Shown here: in pieces, positions 7,335 to 15,727 of the stretch
Position numbering within the stretch: position 1 is the stretch's first letter
How the letters are laid out: every line of letters begins with the position of its first letter
Assembly (NCBI GenBank): GCA_900102385.1
Contig: FNBQ01000026.1
Location: forward strand, 13,562 to 53,022
Direction of reading: 5' to 3'
Source of the DNA: Bacteroidales bacterium KHT7
GTDB lineage: Bacteria; Bacteroidota; Bacteroidia; Bacteroidales; Bacteroidaceae
DNA length: 39,461 nt
Notes under the pieces: generated by a model
What the model was told of the DNA's origin: nothing
What the model saw: the letters and a program-made list of their open reading frames with translations, nothing else
Database searches by the model: none
Translations under genes and position numbers: made by a program

Positions 7335-8423
7335 TTATTTCTTTTTTTCGTTTCCTTTCAGTTTCTTCTTAATAACCTCGATGAAGTTGCTGCTCGCGCC
7401 CAAATCATCGTCCTTGCCCTCCTTGTCCTTTTCGAGTTCGGCTGGCAGACGGAGCGTGTACAGAATGGCTTCGAGTCGACGCATCTTCTCGCGCTTCAGG
7501 TGCGCAGGGTCGTACACAAATCCTTCGACAACGATGATGCGGTTGTTTATTGTATCAACCCTCGAGTGTGACACGAACGGACCGCCCATGGCATCGTTCT
7601 CCATCTCCCACAATCCGCGACCTTCGTATGCATACTGATGCTTTACGACGATTGGTCGGGTAACGACGTAAATCGTATCGGTTGCCATGTACTGATAGTC
7701 GTGCGTGCCCGGAATGTTCAGGCGCATGACAGAGTCACGTTTGTGCACGAAGTAATCGTATGTAAATGTATTTTTCGAAGTGTACGGATATGAATAGATA
7801 ACCAGATTCTGGTCGTTCATTTCGTTAGAAATCCAAATGAAGTCCTTGCCCTTCTTGATGCGCTGCATATCAACAGGAATCCACCAGTCACAGCCGAAAC
7901 TATCGCGCACGGTGTTGCTCAGACGTTCGTTGTGGCGGTCGCGCAACTGCTTGAAGGTACGCTGGAACTCAATTCTGACGAAGAAGTCGATAATCTCCTG
8001 CGTGTGTTCCTTGATGTACTCGGCACACTCAAGCTGGTTTGGCGACTGGATAGTCAGGATAACCTGAGGGTCGGAAAACACGTTTCGCTCGTACTTCATT
8101 TTAGTCTGAGTGTACTGATTCTTGTCGATGTTCACGATGATGATGTTCCTGAACAATCTGAAAGTACTCTTGAAGGCAACGGTGTTTACCTGATTTATAC
8201 GGAATGAGCGTTCGCTCTGCGGAAGTCCCGGCACGTCGGTGTCGAGCACATCGAACAAAGCTCTTCCGGCAGGCGAATGTTCCCACTGTTCCTTGTCCAT
8301 TACGACAAGAACCTCGTACATTCTTCCGCTCGATGCCGGAAGCAAAAATCCTCCACCCTTATCGCAGCCTGCGATGTTCATCACAACTGCAATAAACAAC
8401 AAATAAGCAAATATTTTCTTCAT
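7335..8423 (-). CDS. DUF4837 family lipoprotein
   Basis: A 362-residue protein with a lipoprotein signal peptide: Lys-Lys, a hydrophobic stretch, and a lipobox ending in Gly-Cys at residues 19-20, so it should be lipid-anchored in the envelope. The rest matches the DUF4837 family of Bacteroidetes from memory (segments such as RMYEVLVVMD, FRLFRNIIIVNID and VVEGFVYDPAHLKREKMRRLEA). The function of the family is unknown. It is the first gene of the minus-strand run and sits 18 bases downstream of the estimated transcription start of a good promoter. The last residues are Lys-rich (KKKLKGNEKKK). Confidence 0.85.
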   Translation of the reverse strand: MKKIFAYLLFIAVVMNIAGCDKGGGFLLPASSGRMYEVLVVMDKEQWEHSPAGRALFDVLDTDVPGLPQSERSFRINQVNTVAFKSTFRLFRNIIIVNIDKNQYTQTKMKYERNVFSDPQVILTIQSPNQLECAEYIKEHTQEIIDFFVRIEFQRTFKQLRDRHNERLSNTVRDSFGCDWWIPVDMQRIKKGKDFIWISNEMNDQNLVIYSYPYTSKNTFTYDYFVHKRDSVMRLNIPGTHDYQYMATDTIYVVTRPIVVKHQYAYEGRGLWEMENDAMGGPFVSHSRVDTINNRIIVVEGFVYDPAHLKREKMRRLEAILYTLRLPAELEKDKEGKDDDLGASSNFIEVIKKKLKGNEKKK

Positions 8424-8446
8424 AATAAATTCTGTTAGTTTTTCGG

Positions 8447-8479
8447 CAAAAGTAGCACAAAAAGATGCGCAAGCGCAAA
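8447..8479 (-). promoter_or_regulatory. Bacteroidetes-type promoter for the DUF4837-to-aroC run
   Basis: On the minus strand a TTTG (-33 box, 8479-8476) is followed after 21 bases by TACTTTTG (-7 box, 8454-8447), a full match to TAnnTTTG. The expected start of transcription is about 8441, leaving a leader of some 18 bases before the DUF4837 ATG. Confidence 0.65.
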
Positions 8480-8522
8480 TTCTGCATTTTACTTTTACTT
8501 TACCTCCACCCCGAATTTTCTT

Positions 8523-9569
8523 TTACCCGAAGTTGAGTTCAACGCCCTCCTGCTTGGCTGTGCTGAGCAGTCCGCAAGCCGCAAAGATGTCCTCGCCTCG
8601 CGATGCGCGAATGGTCGTGAAGATGCCGTGGTTTGTGAGATAGTCTCTGAACGGCATCATGCGGTCTTCGACGGTTGGCGGAATGTCCACGTTCGGAATC
8701 TTGTGGAAACGGATTAGGTTCACGCGGCAGTCAAGCCCTTTCAGCAGGCTGGCAAGTTGCTTGGCATGCGTTGGTGTATCGTTCAGTCCGCCAAACATTA
8801 TGTATTCGAACGAGAGTCTGCGCTGGTGACTGAAGTCGTACTGACGCAACAGTTCGATGATTTCTTCGATTGGAAAAGCCTTCTCTGCCGGCATCATCGA
8901 GAGTCGCAGCTCAGGAATCGGTGCATGAAGGCTTATTGCCAAGTGACATTCGCTCTCGTCGAGAAAGCGTTTCAATCCCTTGCGCAGACCGACGGTAGAT
9001 ACGGTTATACGCTTCGGACTCCACTTGTACCCGTAATCAGCCGTGAGAATCTCGAGCGCGCGGAACACCTCATCGAGATTGTCCATCGGCTCGCCCTGTC
9101 CCATGAACACGATGTTCGTAAGGTTCTCATGTCCAGGTACGGAATATATCTGGTTAAGGATTTCGGTAGCCGTAAGGCTCGCCTGAAAGCCCTGCTTTCC
9201 AGTCATGCAGAAGCGACAGTTCATCTTGCATCCAACCTGCGACGACACGCACAGCGTTGCACGGTCGCCGTCGGGAATGTAAACTGTCTCGACATAGTCG
9301 CCTGCCGATGTTCTGAACAGATATTTCGCCGTTCCGTCAACCGAGTGCTGACCATCTACGGGCGCACTGTTTCCGATGCAGTAGCGTTCAGCCAGAAGCT
9401 GACGGTTCTTCACCGACAGGTTGGTCATCTCGTCAATTTCCGCAACTTGCTTATCGTACATCCACGATGCTATCTGCTTTGCAGTGAAAGACGGCATGCC
9501 CAACGACGCAACCACTTGCTTCAACTCGGCAAGTGTCATTCCTAAAAGCGGCTGTTTCTGACTATCCAT
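8523..9569 (-). CDS. rlmN: Dual-specificity 23S rRNA/tRNA adenine-C2 methyltransferase RlmN
   Basis: Radical SAM enzyme that methylates C2 of an adenosine in 23S rRNA (A2503 in E. coli) and A37 of some tRNAs. The 348-residue protein has the CxxxCxxC iron-sulfur motif (Cys114, Cys118, Cys121), the FMGQGEPMDNLDEV segment that binds SAM, the NDTPTHAKQLA region, and the C-terminal cysteine (Cys332) that carries the transferred methyl in this family. Length and start (ATG at 9567-9569) are typical. It is transcribed on its own, away from the divergent glycosyltransferase gene; a -7 box lies at 9597-9604. Confidence 0.97.
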   Translation of the reverse strand: MDSQKQPLLGMTLAELKQVVASLGMPSFTAKQIASWMYDKQVAEIDEMTNLSVKNRQLLAERYCIGNSAPVDGQHSVDGTAKYLFRTSAGDYVETVYIPDGDRATLCVSSQVGCKMNCRFCMTGKQGFQASLTATEILNQIYSVPGHENLTNIVFMGQGEPMDNLDEVFRALEILTADYGYKWSPKRITVSTVGLRKGLKRFLDESECHLAISLHAPIPELRLSMMPAEKAFPIEEIIELLRQYDFSHQRRLSFEYIMFGGLNDTPTHAKQLASLLKGLDCRVNLIRFHKIPNVDIPPTVEDRMMPFRDYLTNHGIFTTIRASRGEDIFAACGLLSTAKQEGVELNFG

Positions 9570-9596
9570 TTTTTATTTTAATACACGAAAACGGAG

Positions 9597-9604
9597 CAAA
9601 GGTA
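9597..9604 (-). promoter_or_regulatory. -7 promoter box upstream of rlmN
   Basis: TACCTTTG on the minus strand fits TAnnTTTG and lies 28 bases before the rlmN ATG. No TTTG stands at the usual distance, so only half of the promoter pattern is present. Confidence 0.4.
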
Positions 9605-9634
9605 ATAAAAAAAAATAAAAAAGCATTCTATTCT

Positions 9635-9665
9635 TTTGCAATTCGCAAAGAAAGGCGTATTTTCG
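9635..9665 (+). promoter_or_regulatory. Probable promoter for the glycosyltransferase-SpoIID-MFS operon
   Basis: TTTG at 9635-9638, 19 bases, then TATTTTCG at 9658-9665, one mismatch from TAnnTTTG. The ATG of the next gene follows 22 bases after the -7 box. Confidence 0.5.
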
Positions 9666-9687
9666 CATATCAATAAAGAAATAAAGT

Positions 9688-12051
9688 ATGATTAGTTGTT
9701 TTATGCCCTACAGCAGCGATGCCAAGACCAAAGCACTCGCGCAGGCACTTGAACAGAACGAACTGATAAGCTCGGTTCAGTTGGTTAACGATAATTTCTA
9801 TTCGTCGGAATCGTTCATGACGATGGCCGAAAAAGCCCTTGACGATGACTACATAATGATTATTACACGCCCCGACAAGGTGGTTCTTGGCGACGGCATG
9901 ATTGACAGAGTGGCAAACTTATGTATGTCGCTCGATTTTTCTATGCTCTACACCGACCATTTTCTGCGTACAGACGATGGACTGAAGCAGCATCCGCTAA
10001 TCGACTATCAGGAAGGAAGCCTGAGAGATGATTTCGACTTCGGCTCGGTGCTGATTTTCTACAGCGTCGATTTCTACGAGGCTACCCAGAAGGCTCTGAA
10101 AGATACATCGTTCAAATATGCCGGATGGTATGCCACCCGACTTGCCATTCCGTACACGAAAATTCTTCATCTGAACGAATGTCTATACACCGAAGATGAG
10201 ACAGACAAGCGCACGAGCGGCGAGAAGCAGTTCGACTACGTTAATCCGCGCAACAGAGACGTACAGATTGAGATGGAAATCGCCTGCACCGACTATCTGA
10301 AGAGCATAAATGCGTATCTTCCTCCACGCACCGACAATGCCGAGGTTTGCGAAGATGATTTTCCGGTGGTGGCGAGCGTCATAATACCAGTCAAGAATCG
10401 CGTAAAGACGATAAAAGATGCCATAAACAGCGTTCTCACGCAGGAATGCGACTTCAAATTCAACATCCTCATTGTCGACAATCTGTCGGACGACGGAACG
10501 ACCGAAGCCATCGACTCTTTCAGCGACGAGCGAGTGGTTCACATCATTCCCGAACGCGACGACCTCGGCATCGGCGGATGCTGGAACAGAGCCATCAACG
10601 ATGAACGATGTGGATGCTATGCCGTCCAGCTCGATTCAGACGACCTTTACAGCGACAACAGCACGCTTCAGCGCATCGTAAACAAGTTCCGCGAGGAGCA
10701 ATGCGCAATGGTAATAGGTTCGTACCGCATGTGCAACTTCCAGCTCGAGACTCTGCCTCCGGGCGTGATTGACCACAAGGAATGGACCGACGAGAACGGA
10801 CATAACAATGCCTTGCGCATAAACGGACTTGGCGCACCGCGCGCCTTCGTAACAAGCATCGTACGCAACACGCCTTTCCCAAACACAAGTTACGGCGAGG
10901 ATTATGCCATGGGAATCACGCTATCGAGAGACTATCGCATCGGGCGAATATTCGACGTTCTCTATCTCTGCCGACGCTGGGACGGCAATTCAGATGCAAA
11001 TCTGAGCATCGAGAAGCAGAACAAGAACAACACCTACAAAGACAAACTCCGCACCATCGAACTATGCGCACGAAAACTTATGTGCAGCGAGTTCAACCTC
11101 TACGGCGAGGAGCTTGTGCGAGAGGCTGAACCAATCGACCTGACCGAAAAATTCATAAACCAGACCGAATGTTGGGACGATTTCAAGAAGCGCGTGGCGG
11201 AACTCGACAACGTGATGATAAAGCCGCTCGATGAGAACATCTCGGTTCAGTTCAATCCTGCCCGAATCGTTTCGACTGGCGCAAAGATTGACAAGAAAGC
11301 CATCGCCGACAGACCTTGCTTCCTCTGTGACGAGAACCGCCCAGCCGAGCAGATTTCGTTCGAGACAGGCACGGATTTCAACGCGTTGGTTAATCCGTTC
11401 CCAATTCTGAAGAATCACTTCACATTCAGTTTCTGCGAGCACAAGCCACAGCAGATTCTCGACCACTACGCGCAGTTTACGCAGCTGCTCTGGAGCATCT
11501 CGCCCGACTATTTCATCTTCTACAACGGTCCGCTGTGCGGCGCATCGGCTCCCGACCATGCCCATTTCCAAGGCGGACTGCGCGGCTCGGTGCCAATCGA
11601 GAAGAACTGGTATCGCCACATTCACAACGCAAAATTCATAAAGGGCACGTTCTCGAGTTGCCTTTATCAGATAACAGATTTTGCCTGCCCAGCCTTCGCC
11701 ATCGAGGCAAGCAAGGGCACAAGTTTCTATCTTTTCGAAGAACTTTACAGCGCGCTTCCGCTGCCAGAGGGGCAGACCGAACCTGCCGTAAACGTGATGG
11801 CTTGGCGAAACGAAAGTCATGAGATTATCATCGTCTTCCCTCGCAAGAAGCATCGCCCGGAATGTTATTCTGCCACAGGCGAAAAAAAGCGTCTCGTAAG
11901 TCCGGGAACAATCGATATGGGCGGACTCATCATCACTCCACGACAGGAAGATTTCCACGGTCTGACAGCTGATGAGGCAAACGGAATTCTGAAGGAAGTT
12001 TCGCTTTCAGAAGAAGAGATAAAAAAAGTTATCAACGAACTAAACAAATAA
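9688..12051 (+). CDS. Family-2-like glycosyltransferase fused to a DUF4922 (GalT/HIT-like) domain
   Basis: A 787-residue, apparently cytoplasmic fusion. Residues 1-220 are an N-terminal region of unclear fold. Residues about 226-440 are a GT-A glycosyltransferase: [11 protein letters not shown] start, a nucleotide-binding VDNLSDDGT, and the metal-binding DSDD at 316-319. Residues about 500-787 match DUF4922, with a possible zinc CxxC (Cys544, Cys547) and the HxHxQ motif His624-Ala-His626-Phe-Gln628 preceded by [11 protein letters not shown], as in galactose-1-phosphate uridylyltransferase and GDP-galactose phosphorylase relatives. It leads a plus-strand operon with a SpoIID/LytB gene 49 bases on and an AmpG-like transporter, so a role with cell-wall sugars is likely. 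Donor and acceptor are unknown. Confidence 0.85.
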   Translation: MISCFMPYSSDAKTKALAQALEQNELISSVQLVNDNFYSSESFMTMAEKALDDDYIMIITRPDKVVLGDGMIDRVANLCMSLDFSMLYTDHFLRTDDGLKQHPLIDYQEGSLRDDFDFGSVLIFYSVDFYEATQKALKDTSFKYAGWYATRLAIPYTKILHLNECLYTEDETDKRTSGEKQFDYVNPRNRDVQIEMEIACTDYLKSINAYLPPRTDNAEVCEDDFPVVASVIIPVKNRVKTIKDAINSVLTQECDFKFNILIVDNLSDDGTTEAIDSFSDERVVHIIPERDDLGIGGCWNRAINDERCGCYAVQLDSDDLYSDNSTLQRIVNKFREEQCAMVIGSYRMCNFQLETLPPGVIDHKEWTDENGHNNALRINGLGAPRAFVTSIVRNTPFPNTSYGEDYAMGITLSRDYRIGRIFDVLYLCRRWDGNSDANLSIEKQNKNNTYKDKLRTIELCARKLMCSEFNLYGEELVREAEPIDLTEKFINQTECWDDFKKRVAELDNVMIKPLDENISVQFNPARIVSTGAKIDKKAIADRPCFLCDENRPAEQISFETGTDFNALVNPFPILKNHFTFSFCEHKPQQILDHYAQFTQLLWSISPDYFIFYNGPLCGASAPDHAHFQGGLRGSVPIEKNWYRHIHNAKFIKGTFSSCLYQITDFACPAFAIEASKGTSFYLFEELYSALPLPEGQTEPAVNVMAWRNESHEIIIVFPRKKHRPECYSATGEKKRLVSPGTIDMGGLIITPRQEDFHGLTADEANGILKEVSLSEEEIKKVINELNK

Positions 12052-12100
12052 ATATATAAAGATCTCGTTTTCTTTATAGAAACAAGATTTTCAACAAGTT

Positions 12101-13417
12101 ATGAAAGAACCAGAAGTTAGTGTAGGCATAGTCAGCGGAAACGAAATCCGTTTTGCGCTGAACAACAAATATTTGGCAAAAGGAGAAATTATCTCAGGCG
12201 AGCAGTCCGTCTCGTTCAGCGAAGGCGGAATTCTTTGGAACAACAACCTCTACCGCGAACTCACATTCGTGCCTCAGGAGAAGAAAGCGTCGTTCTCGCT
12301 CTACGATGTAACCATCGGCATAAACTTCCACTGGGAGCGAAAGGAAACGCAGATCTTCAGCGGTACTTTGAAACTCGTCGTTCACGAAGGAAAAATCTGC
12401 GCCATCAACATTCTTCCAGTCGAAGACTACCTCATCAGCGTCATTTCCTCAGAAATGAAGGCAACATCGGCTCTCGAATTTCTGAAGGCTCACGCCGTAA
12501 TCTCGCGCAGTTGGCTGCTTGCACAAATCGAGAAGCGCAATCAGAATGAGAAGAAAAAGGAAGACGGCGGATTCTTCTCGTTTGCCAAGACCGAAACTGA
12601 ATACATCAAGTGGTACGACCGCGAAGACCACACGATTTTTGATGTCTGCGCCGATGACCATTGCCAACGCTATCAAGGCATCACAAAAGCCAATAATCAA
12701 ACCGTAGTAGAGGCTGTAGAAGCCACAAAGGGGCAGATTCTGAAGGAAGGACTGGAGATTTGCGACGCACGTTTCAGCAAGTGCTGCGGAGGCATAAGCG
12801 AGGAGTTTGAATATTGCTGGCAGAACGAGCACAAGAACTATCTTGAGCCTGTCCGCGACGACAGCGACAACAGCGAAATTCCCGACCTCACAGTCGAGGA
12901 GAATGCCGAGAAATGGATTCGCAGCGCGCCTAAAGCATTCTGCAACACTCACAACGTTGCCATCTTGTCGCAGGTTCTCAACTCATACGACCAAGAAACT
13001 ACCAATTTCTATCGCTGGAAGGAGGTTCTCTCGCAAGAACGCATCGCCAACCTCATCAGAACAAAGCAGAAGGAGGACTACGGCGAAATCATCGACCTCA
13101 TTCCTATCGAACGCGGAAAGAGCGGCAGAATTTCAAAACTGAAAATCGTCGGAACAAAGAAGACGTACATCATCGGAAAGGAACTCGAAATCCGTCGCAC
13201 TCTGAGCGATTCTCATCTGTTCAGCTCGGCTTTCGTTGTAGACAAGGGCGAAGTCGTCGACGGCATTCCGCAGAGTTTCACGCTTACCGGCGCAGGCTGG
13301 GGACACGGCGTTGGCCTCTGCCAGATTGGCGCAGCGGTGATGGGCGAAGAAGGCTACAAATACAACGAGATTCTGATGCACTACTATCGCAAGGCTCAGA
13401 TAAAGAAACTTTACTAA
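12101..13417 (+). CDS. SpoIID/LytB domain protein
   Basis: A 438-residue protein of the SpoIID/LytB family. In Bacillus SpoIID is a lytic transglycosylase that cuts glycan strands stripped of stem peptides, and LytB is an amidase enhancer. The diagnostic pieces are the EDYLISVISSEM segment followed by AHAVISRSWLLA near residue 130, CCGGIS near residue 228, and the C-terminal GWGHGVGLCQIGA block. No signal peptide is visible, which is odd for a wall enzyme: it starts MKEPEVSVGIVSGNEIRF. It might act in the cytoplasm on imported fragments or have a non-classical route. It lies between the DUF4922 fusion and the AmpG-like transporter, 18 bases before the latter. Confidence 0.9.
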   Translation: MKEPEVSVGIVSGNEIRFALNNKYLAKGEIISGEQSVSFSEGGILWNNNLYRELTFVPQEKKASFSLYDVTIGINFHWERKETQIFSGTLKLVVHEGKICAINILPVEDYLISVISSEMKATSALEFLKAHAVISRSWLLAQIEKRNQNEKKKEDGGFFSFAKTETEYIKWYDREDHTIFDVCADDHCQRYQGITKANNQTVVEAVEATKGQILKEGLEICDARFSKCCGGISEEFEYCWQNEHKNYLEPVRDDSDNSEIPDLTVEENAEKWIRSAPKAFCNTHNVAILSQVLNSYDQETTNFYRWKEVLSQERIANLIRTKQKEDYGEIIDLIPIERGKSGRISKLKIVGTKKTYIIGKELEIRRTLSDSHLFSSAFVVDKGEVVDGIPQSFTLTGAGWGHGVGLCQIGAAVMGEEGYKYNEILMHYYRKAQIKKLY

Positions 13418-13435
13418 CATCATACTCGCAAAATC

Positions 13436-14692
13436 ATGAGCAACAAACCGTTAGAATGGATACCATCGCTATATCTCGGCGAGGCACTGCCTTTTACCGC
13501 CGTAATGATTGTTAGCGTCATCATGTTCAAGGAGTTCGGACTCTCTGACGAGCAGATTACGCTCTACACCGGATGGATGGGCTTACCGTGGGTTATAAAG
13601 CCAATATGGAGTCCGATTATCGACAATATAAAGACTAAACGCTGGTGGATTCTGTCTATGCAGTTTTTGATGGGCATTACGCTTGCGCTGGTGGCATTCA
13701 CCATTCCAACATCGTTCTGGCTTCAGGGAACTCTGGCTATTTTCATGATTATTGCGTTTGCAAGTGCCACACACGATATCTCCGCCGACGGTTTTTACAT
13801 CATCGGACTCAAGGACAAAGAACAGGAACTGTACGTCGGACTTCGCAACACGTTTTACCGCATCGGCATGATTATCGGTCAGGGCGGATTGGTTATGCTT
13901 GCCGGATGGCTTCAGAATGACGTTTTTGAGGGCGATAGCAGCGTTCAGATGTCATGGTCGGCAATATTCCTCATCCTCGGTGGTTTGATGGGCTTGCTGG
14001 GCTTGTATCACACTATCGTTTTGCCAAATGTCGAAAAAACAACGCACGAGTCGTTCAACTTCCACATTCAAGTCAAGGAATTTGTCGAAACACTTAAGGT
14101 ATTTGCCACCAAACCGAACATCATCTCGGCATTGTGCTTCATTCTTCTTTTCCGCCTTCCCGAAGGATTGCTTACTAAAATCGTTCCACTCTTCCTTACC
14201 CGCAGCACCGAAGAAGGCGGACTTGCCATGTCTAACGTAGATTACGGCTTTATAAGCGGAACACTGGGCGTTATAGGCCTTCTTCTTGGCGGAATAATAG
14301 GCGGTTGGGCTGTATCTAAATGGAGTCTGAAAAAATGTCTGTGGCCGCTTGTTTTGTGCATCACGCTACCAGATGTCGTTTATGTATATCTAAGTTACTT
14401 TCCAACCGACAATCTGTATGTTATAGGCAGTTGTCTTTGCGTCGAGCAAATTGGCTACGGATTGGGCTTTGCCGCCTATACGCTATATCTGGTCACTTTC
14501 TCAAGAGGCGAACGAAGCACAGCCGTTTTCAGCATCTGTACAGCAGGGCAATATCTTGGCGGCGTAATGTATCCGGGCATGATTTCAGGTTATATTAGCA
14601 CAAATGTTGGCTACCCAATGTTCTTCAATATCGTAATGCTTTTCTGCCTCGTAACATTCGCCGTTACGGCTGCCGTTTACCGCAAGTTATAA
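13436..14692 (+). CDS. MFS transporter, AmpG-like
   Basis: A 418-residue inner-membrane transporter with about twelve hydrophobic segments. It resembles AmpG, the muropeptide permease of the major facilitator superfamily: it begins LEWIPSLYLGEALPF, has the motif WMGLPWVIKPIWSPIID after the first helices, and the DISADGFYI segment. AmpG imports GlcNAc-anhydroMurNAc peptides released from the wall. Its place behind a SpoIID/LytB gene and a GT/DUF4922 fusion supports wall-fragment uptake and recycling, though a different sugar-containing substrate cannot be excluded. The operon ends in a strong hairpin at 14708-14750. Confidence 0.85.
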   Translation: MSNKPLEWIPSLYLGEALPFTAVMIVSVIMFKEFGLSDEQITLYTGWMGLPWVIKPIWSPIIDNIKTKRWWILSMQFLMGITLALVAFTIPTSFWLQGTLAIFMIIAFASATHDISADGFYIIGLKDKEQELYVGLRNTFYRIGMIIGQGGLVMLAGWLQNDVFEGDSSVQMSWSAIFLILGGLMGLLGLYHTIVLPNVEKTTHESFNFHIQVKEFVETLKVFATKPNIISALCFILLFRLPEGLLTKIVPLFLTRSTEEGGLAMSNVDYGFISGTLGVIGLLLGGIIGGWAVSKWSLKKCLWPLVLCITLPDVVYVYLSYFPTDNLYVIGSCLCVEQIGYGLGFAAYTLYLVTFSRGERSTAVFSICTAGQYLGGVMYPGMISGYISTNVGYPMFFNIVMLFCLVTFAVTAAVYRKL

Positions 14693-14707
14693 GGCTTCGG
14701 AAAGCAC

Positions 14708-14750
14708 AAAAAATGGCTGTTATCATTGCACGTGATAACAGCCATTTTTT
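14708..14750. terminator. Bidirectional terminator between the MFS gene and yecH-like gene
   Basis: An 18-bp perfect stem (14708-14725 with 14733-14750) with a 7-base loop and A/T runs on both sides, so it can end transcripts from both directions. It overlaps the stop codon of the minus-strand gene. Confidence 0.85.
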
Positions 14751-14985
14751 ATTCATTACTGCAAACGCTGGTTTCATCTACCGTAAATCCGTCGTTCATC
14801 GGTTTAAACTTGCCATGCTCTTTCAGAAACTCGATAAAACCGTCTACCGTAAGGTTCGATGCCGAGCATGTATAAAACAGTTGGTTTGCCCCAAATTTGT
14901 CAATTATAGCCTTTCTAAGCGATGCTTCGCTATACACATTGCCTTCCATCATGTGAAGTACTTCATGTCCGTGAATTTGTTCCAT
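14749..14985 (-). CDS. yecH: YecH family (DUF2492) putative metal-binding protein
   Basis: A 78-residue protein that begins MEQIHGHEVLHMM and continues with a YTCSASNLTVDGFIEFL-type core, the pattern of the YecH/DUF2492 family known from E. coli. The HGHEVLH histidines and the Cys in the TCSAS segment are plausible metal ligands; function is unknown. I chose the ATG at 14983-14985 because it starts exactly at the family's usual N-terminus; the same frame can be extended 23 codons upstream, but the extra residues look non-coding. It is a single gene facing the MFS operon terminator. Confidence 0.85.
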   Translation of the reverse strand: MEQIHGHEVLHMMEGNVYSEASLRKAIIDKFGANQLFYTCSASNLTVDGFIEFLKEHGKFKPMNDGFTVDETSVCSNE

Positions 14986-15062
14986 TACTAATCTTTTTAC
15001 TATTAAAACACTTGTCACGTCACATAACGCGACCAAAACAACAATATTTTGCATCCAAAATG

Positions 15063-15093
15063 TTGCAATAATACAAAGTTAAAGGTATTTTTG
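15063..15093 (+). promoter_or_regulatory. Probable promoter for short peptide 1
   Basis: TTG at 15063-15065, 20 bases, then TATTTTTG at 15086-15093, a full match to TAnnTTTG. The start of transcription would be near 15100, 35 bases before the peptide ATG. Confidence 0.5.
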
Positions 15094-15134
15094 CAGAAAT
15101 ACACTATTGTTTAATAATTTATACCCAAACAATT

Positions 15135-15266
15135 ATGAAAAGTACATATATTAAACCAACAATTAAAACTCAAGAGATAATCGAAAGAGTCGAACTTCTG
15201 AATTCATCGGAAACAGTAAGCATTCCTATTGGTGATGACGACAATGAAATAATTGAGTTCAACTGA
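15135..15266 (+). CDS. Short peptide 1 (43 residues), YxKP family
   Basis: ATG at 15135 to TGA at 15264-15266. The peptide begins MKSTYIKP, has a mixed acidic/hydrophobic middle (IIERVELLNSSE) and ends DNEIIEFN. It shares with the two peptides on the opposite strand a Tyr-x-Lys-Pro at positions 5-8 and an acidic-Ile-acidic-Phe-Asn motif. It has its own promoter and its own terminator, which argues for real expression. No signal peptide and no double-Gly cleavage site are present. Bacteroidales genomes contain many short ORFs of this look (from memory); function is unknown. A precursor peptide or a small regulatory/exported peptide are both possible. Confidence 0.6.
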   Translation: MKSTYIKPTIKTQEIIERVELLNSSETVSIPIGDDDNEIIEFN

Positions 15267-15284
15267 TTATTTCACAAAAAATAT

Positions 15285-15315
15285 TAAAGGACGAAAGCAA
15301 AACTTCCGTCCTTTA
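15285..15315. terminator. Bidirectional terminator between peptide 1 and peptide 3
   Basis: Stem 15285-15297 with 15303-15315 (one mismatch), 5-base loop, T-rich tails on both strands. It separates the convergent peptide genes. Confidence 0.75.
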
Positions 15316-15327
15316 TTATTTAAATGA

Positions 15328-15501
15328 TTAATCTTCCATATACTTCCACATACCACCACCATTACTATTACGAGACTTTGAGTTGAACTCAATATCTCCA
15401 GATTCTGGTGGATTGTCCAAATCGAATTGTGAAGCACCGACCAATACAACGTCCTTCATCTCGATTACATAAACCTCAGGTTTAACATATTTATCAGACA
15501 T
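15328..15501 (-). CDS. Short peptide 3 (57 residues), YxKP family
   Basis: ATG at 15499-15501 to TAA at 15328-15330. It begins MSDKYVKPEVYVIEM and carries PESGDIEFNSKSRN followed by a Gly-rich end (NSNGGGMWKYMED). The PESGDI-acidic-FNSK-x-RN stretch is almost identical to that of peptide 2, which lies 22 bases upstream, so the two are tandem paralogues. No signal peptide. It is the third gene in a minus-strand set headed by the large secreted protein. Function not known. Confidence 0.7.
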   Translation of the reverse strand: MSDKYVKPEVYVIEMKDVVLVGASQFDLDNPPESGDIEFNSKSRNSNGGGMWKYMED

Positions 15502-15523
15502 ACTCTTTTTATTTAATAGTTAA

Positions 15524-15724
15524 TCAATCTTCGTCAATAGCAGACCAAGAGATTCCCCCATTTCGTGCTTTTGAATTAAAGTCGATATCTCCTGATTCTG
15601 GAACATCATCACCTCCAAAATCAACTTCAACACTGCCAGTCTGAGAATTAGAAGTTATATTCATAATACAATCTTCCATCTCAACAGTAAACATAACTGG
15701 CTTCTGATATTCTATTTTTCTCAT
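15524..15724 (-). CDS. Short peptide 2 (66 residues), YxKP family
   Basis: Begins MRKIEYQKPVMFTVEMEDC, has a Ser/Thr/Asn-rich middle (NITSNSQTGS) and an acidic, Gly-rich part with GGDDVPESGDIDFNSKARN. N-terminal YxKP and the PESGDI block are shared with peptide 3 and, more weakly, with peptide 1. It starts 3 bases after the stop of the 736-residue secreted protein, so the two are almost certainly co-translated. A single Cys lies at residue 19. The conserved first part and variable second part recall a leader and core peptide, but no maturation enzyme of a known type is adjacent except the nucleotidyltransferase at 18293. Confidence 0.75.
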   Translation of the reverse strand: MRKIEYQKPVMFTVEMEDCIMNITSNSQTGSVEVDFGGDDVPESGDIDFNSKARNGGISWSAIDED

Positions 15725-15727
15725 TTA

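Noticed and set aside
12062-12087. Hairpin between the GT/DUF4922 and SpoIID genes
   Set aside because: The stem is imperfect, lacks a T-run, and lies inside a likely operon; too weak to call a terminator or attenuator.
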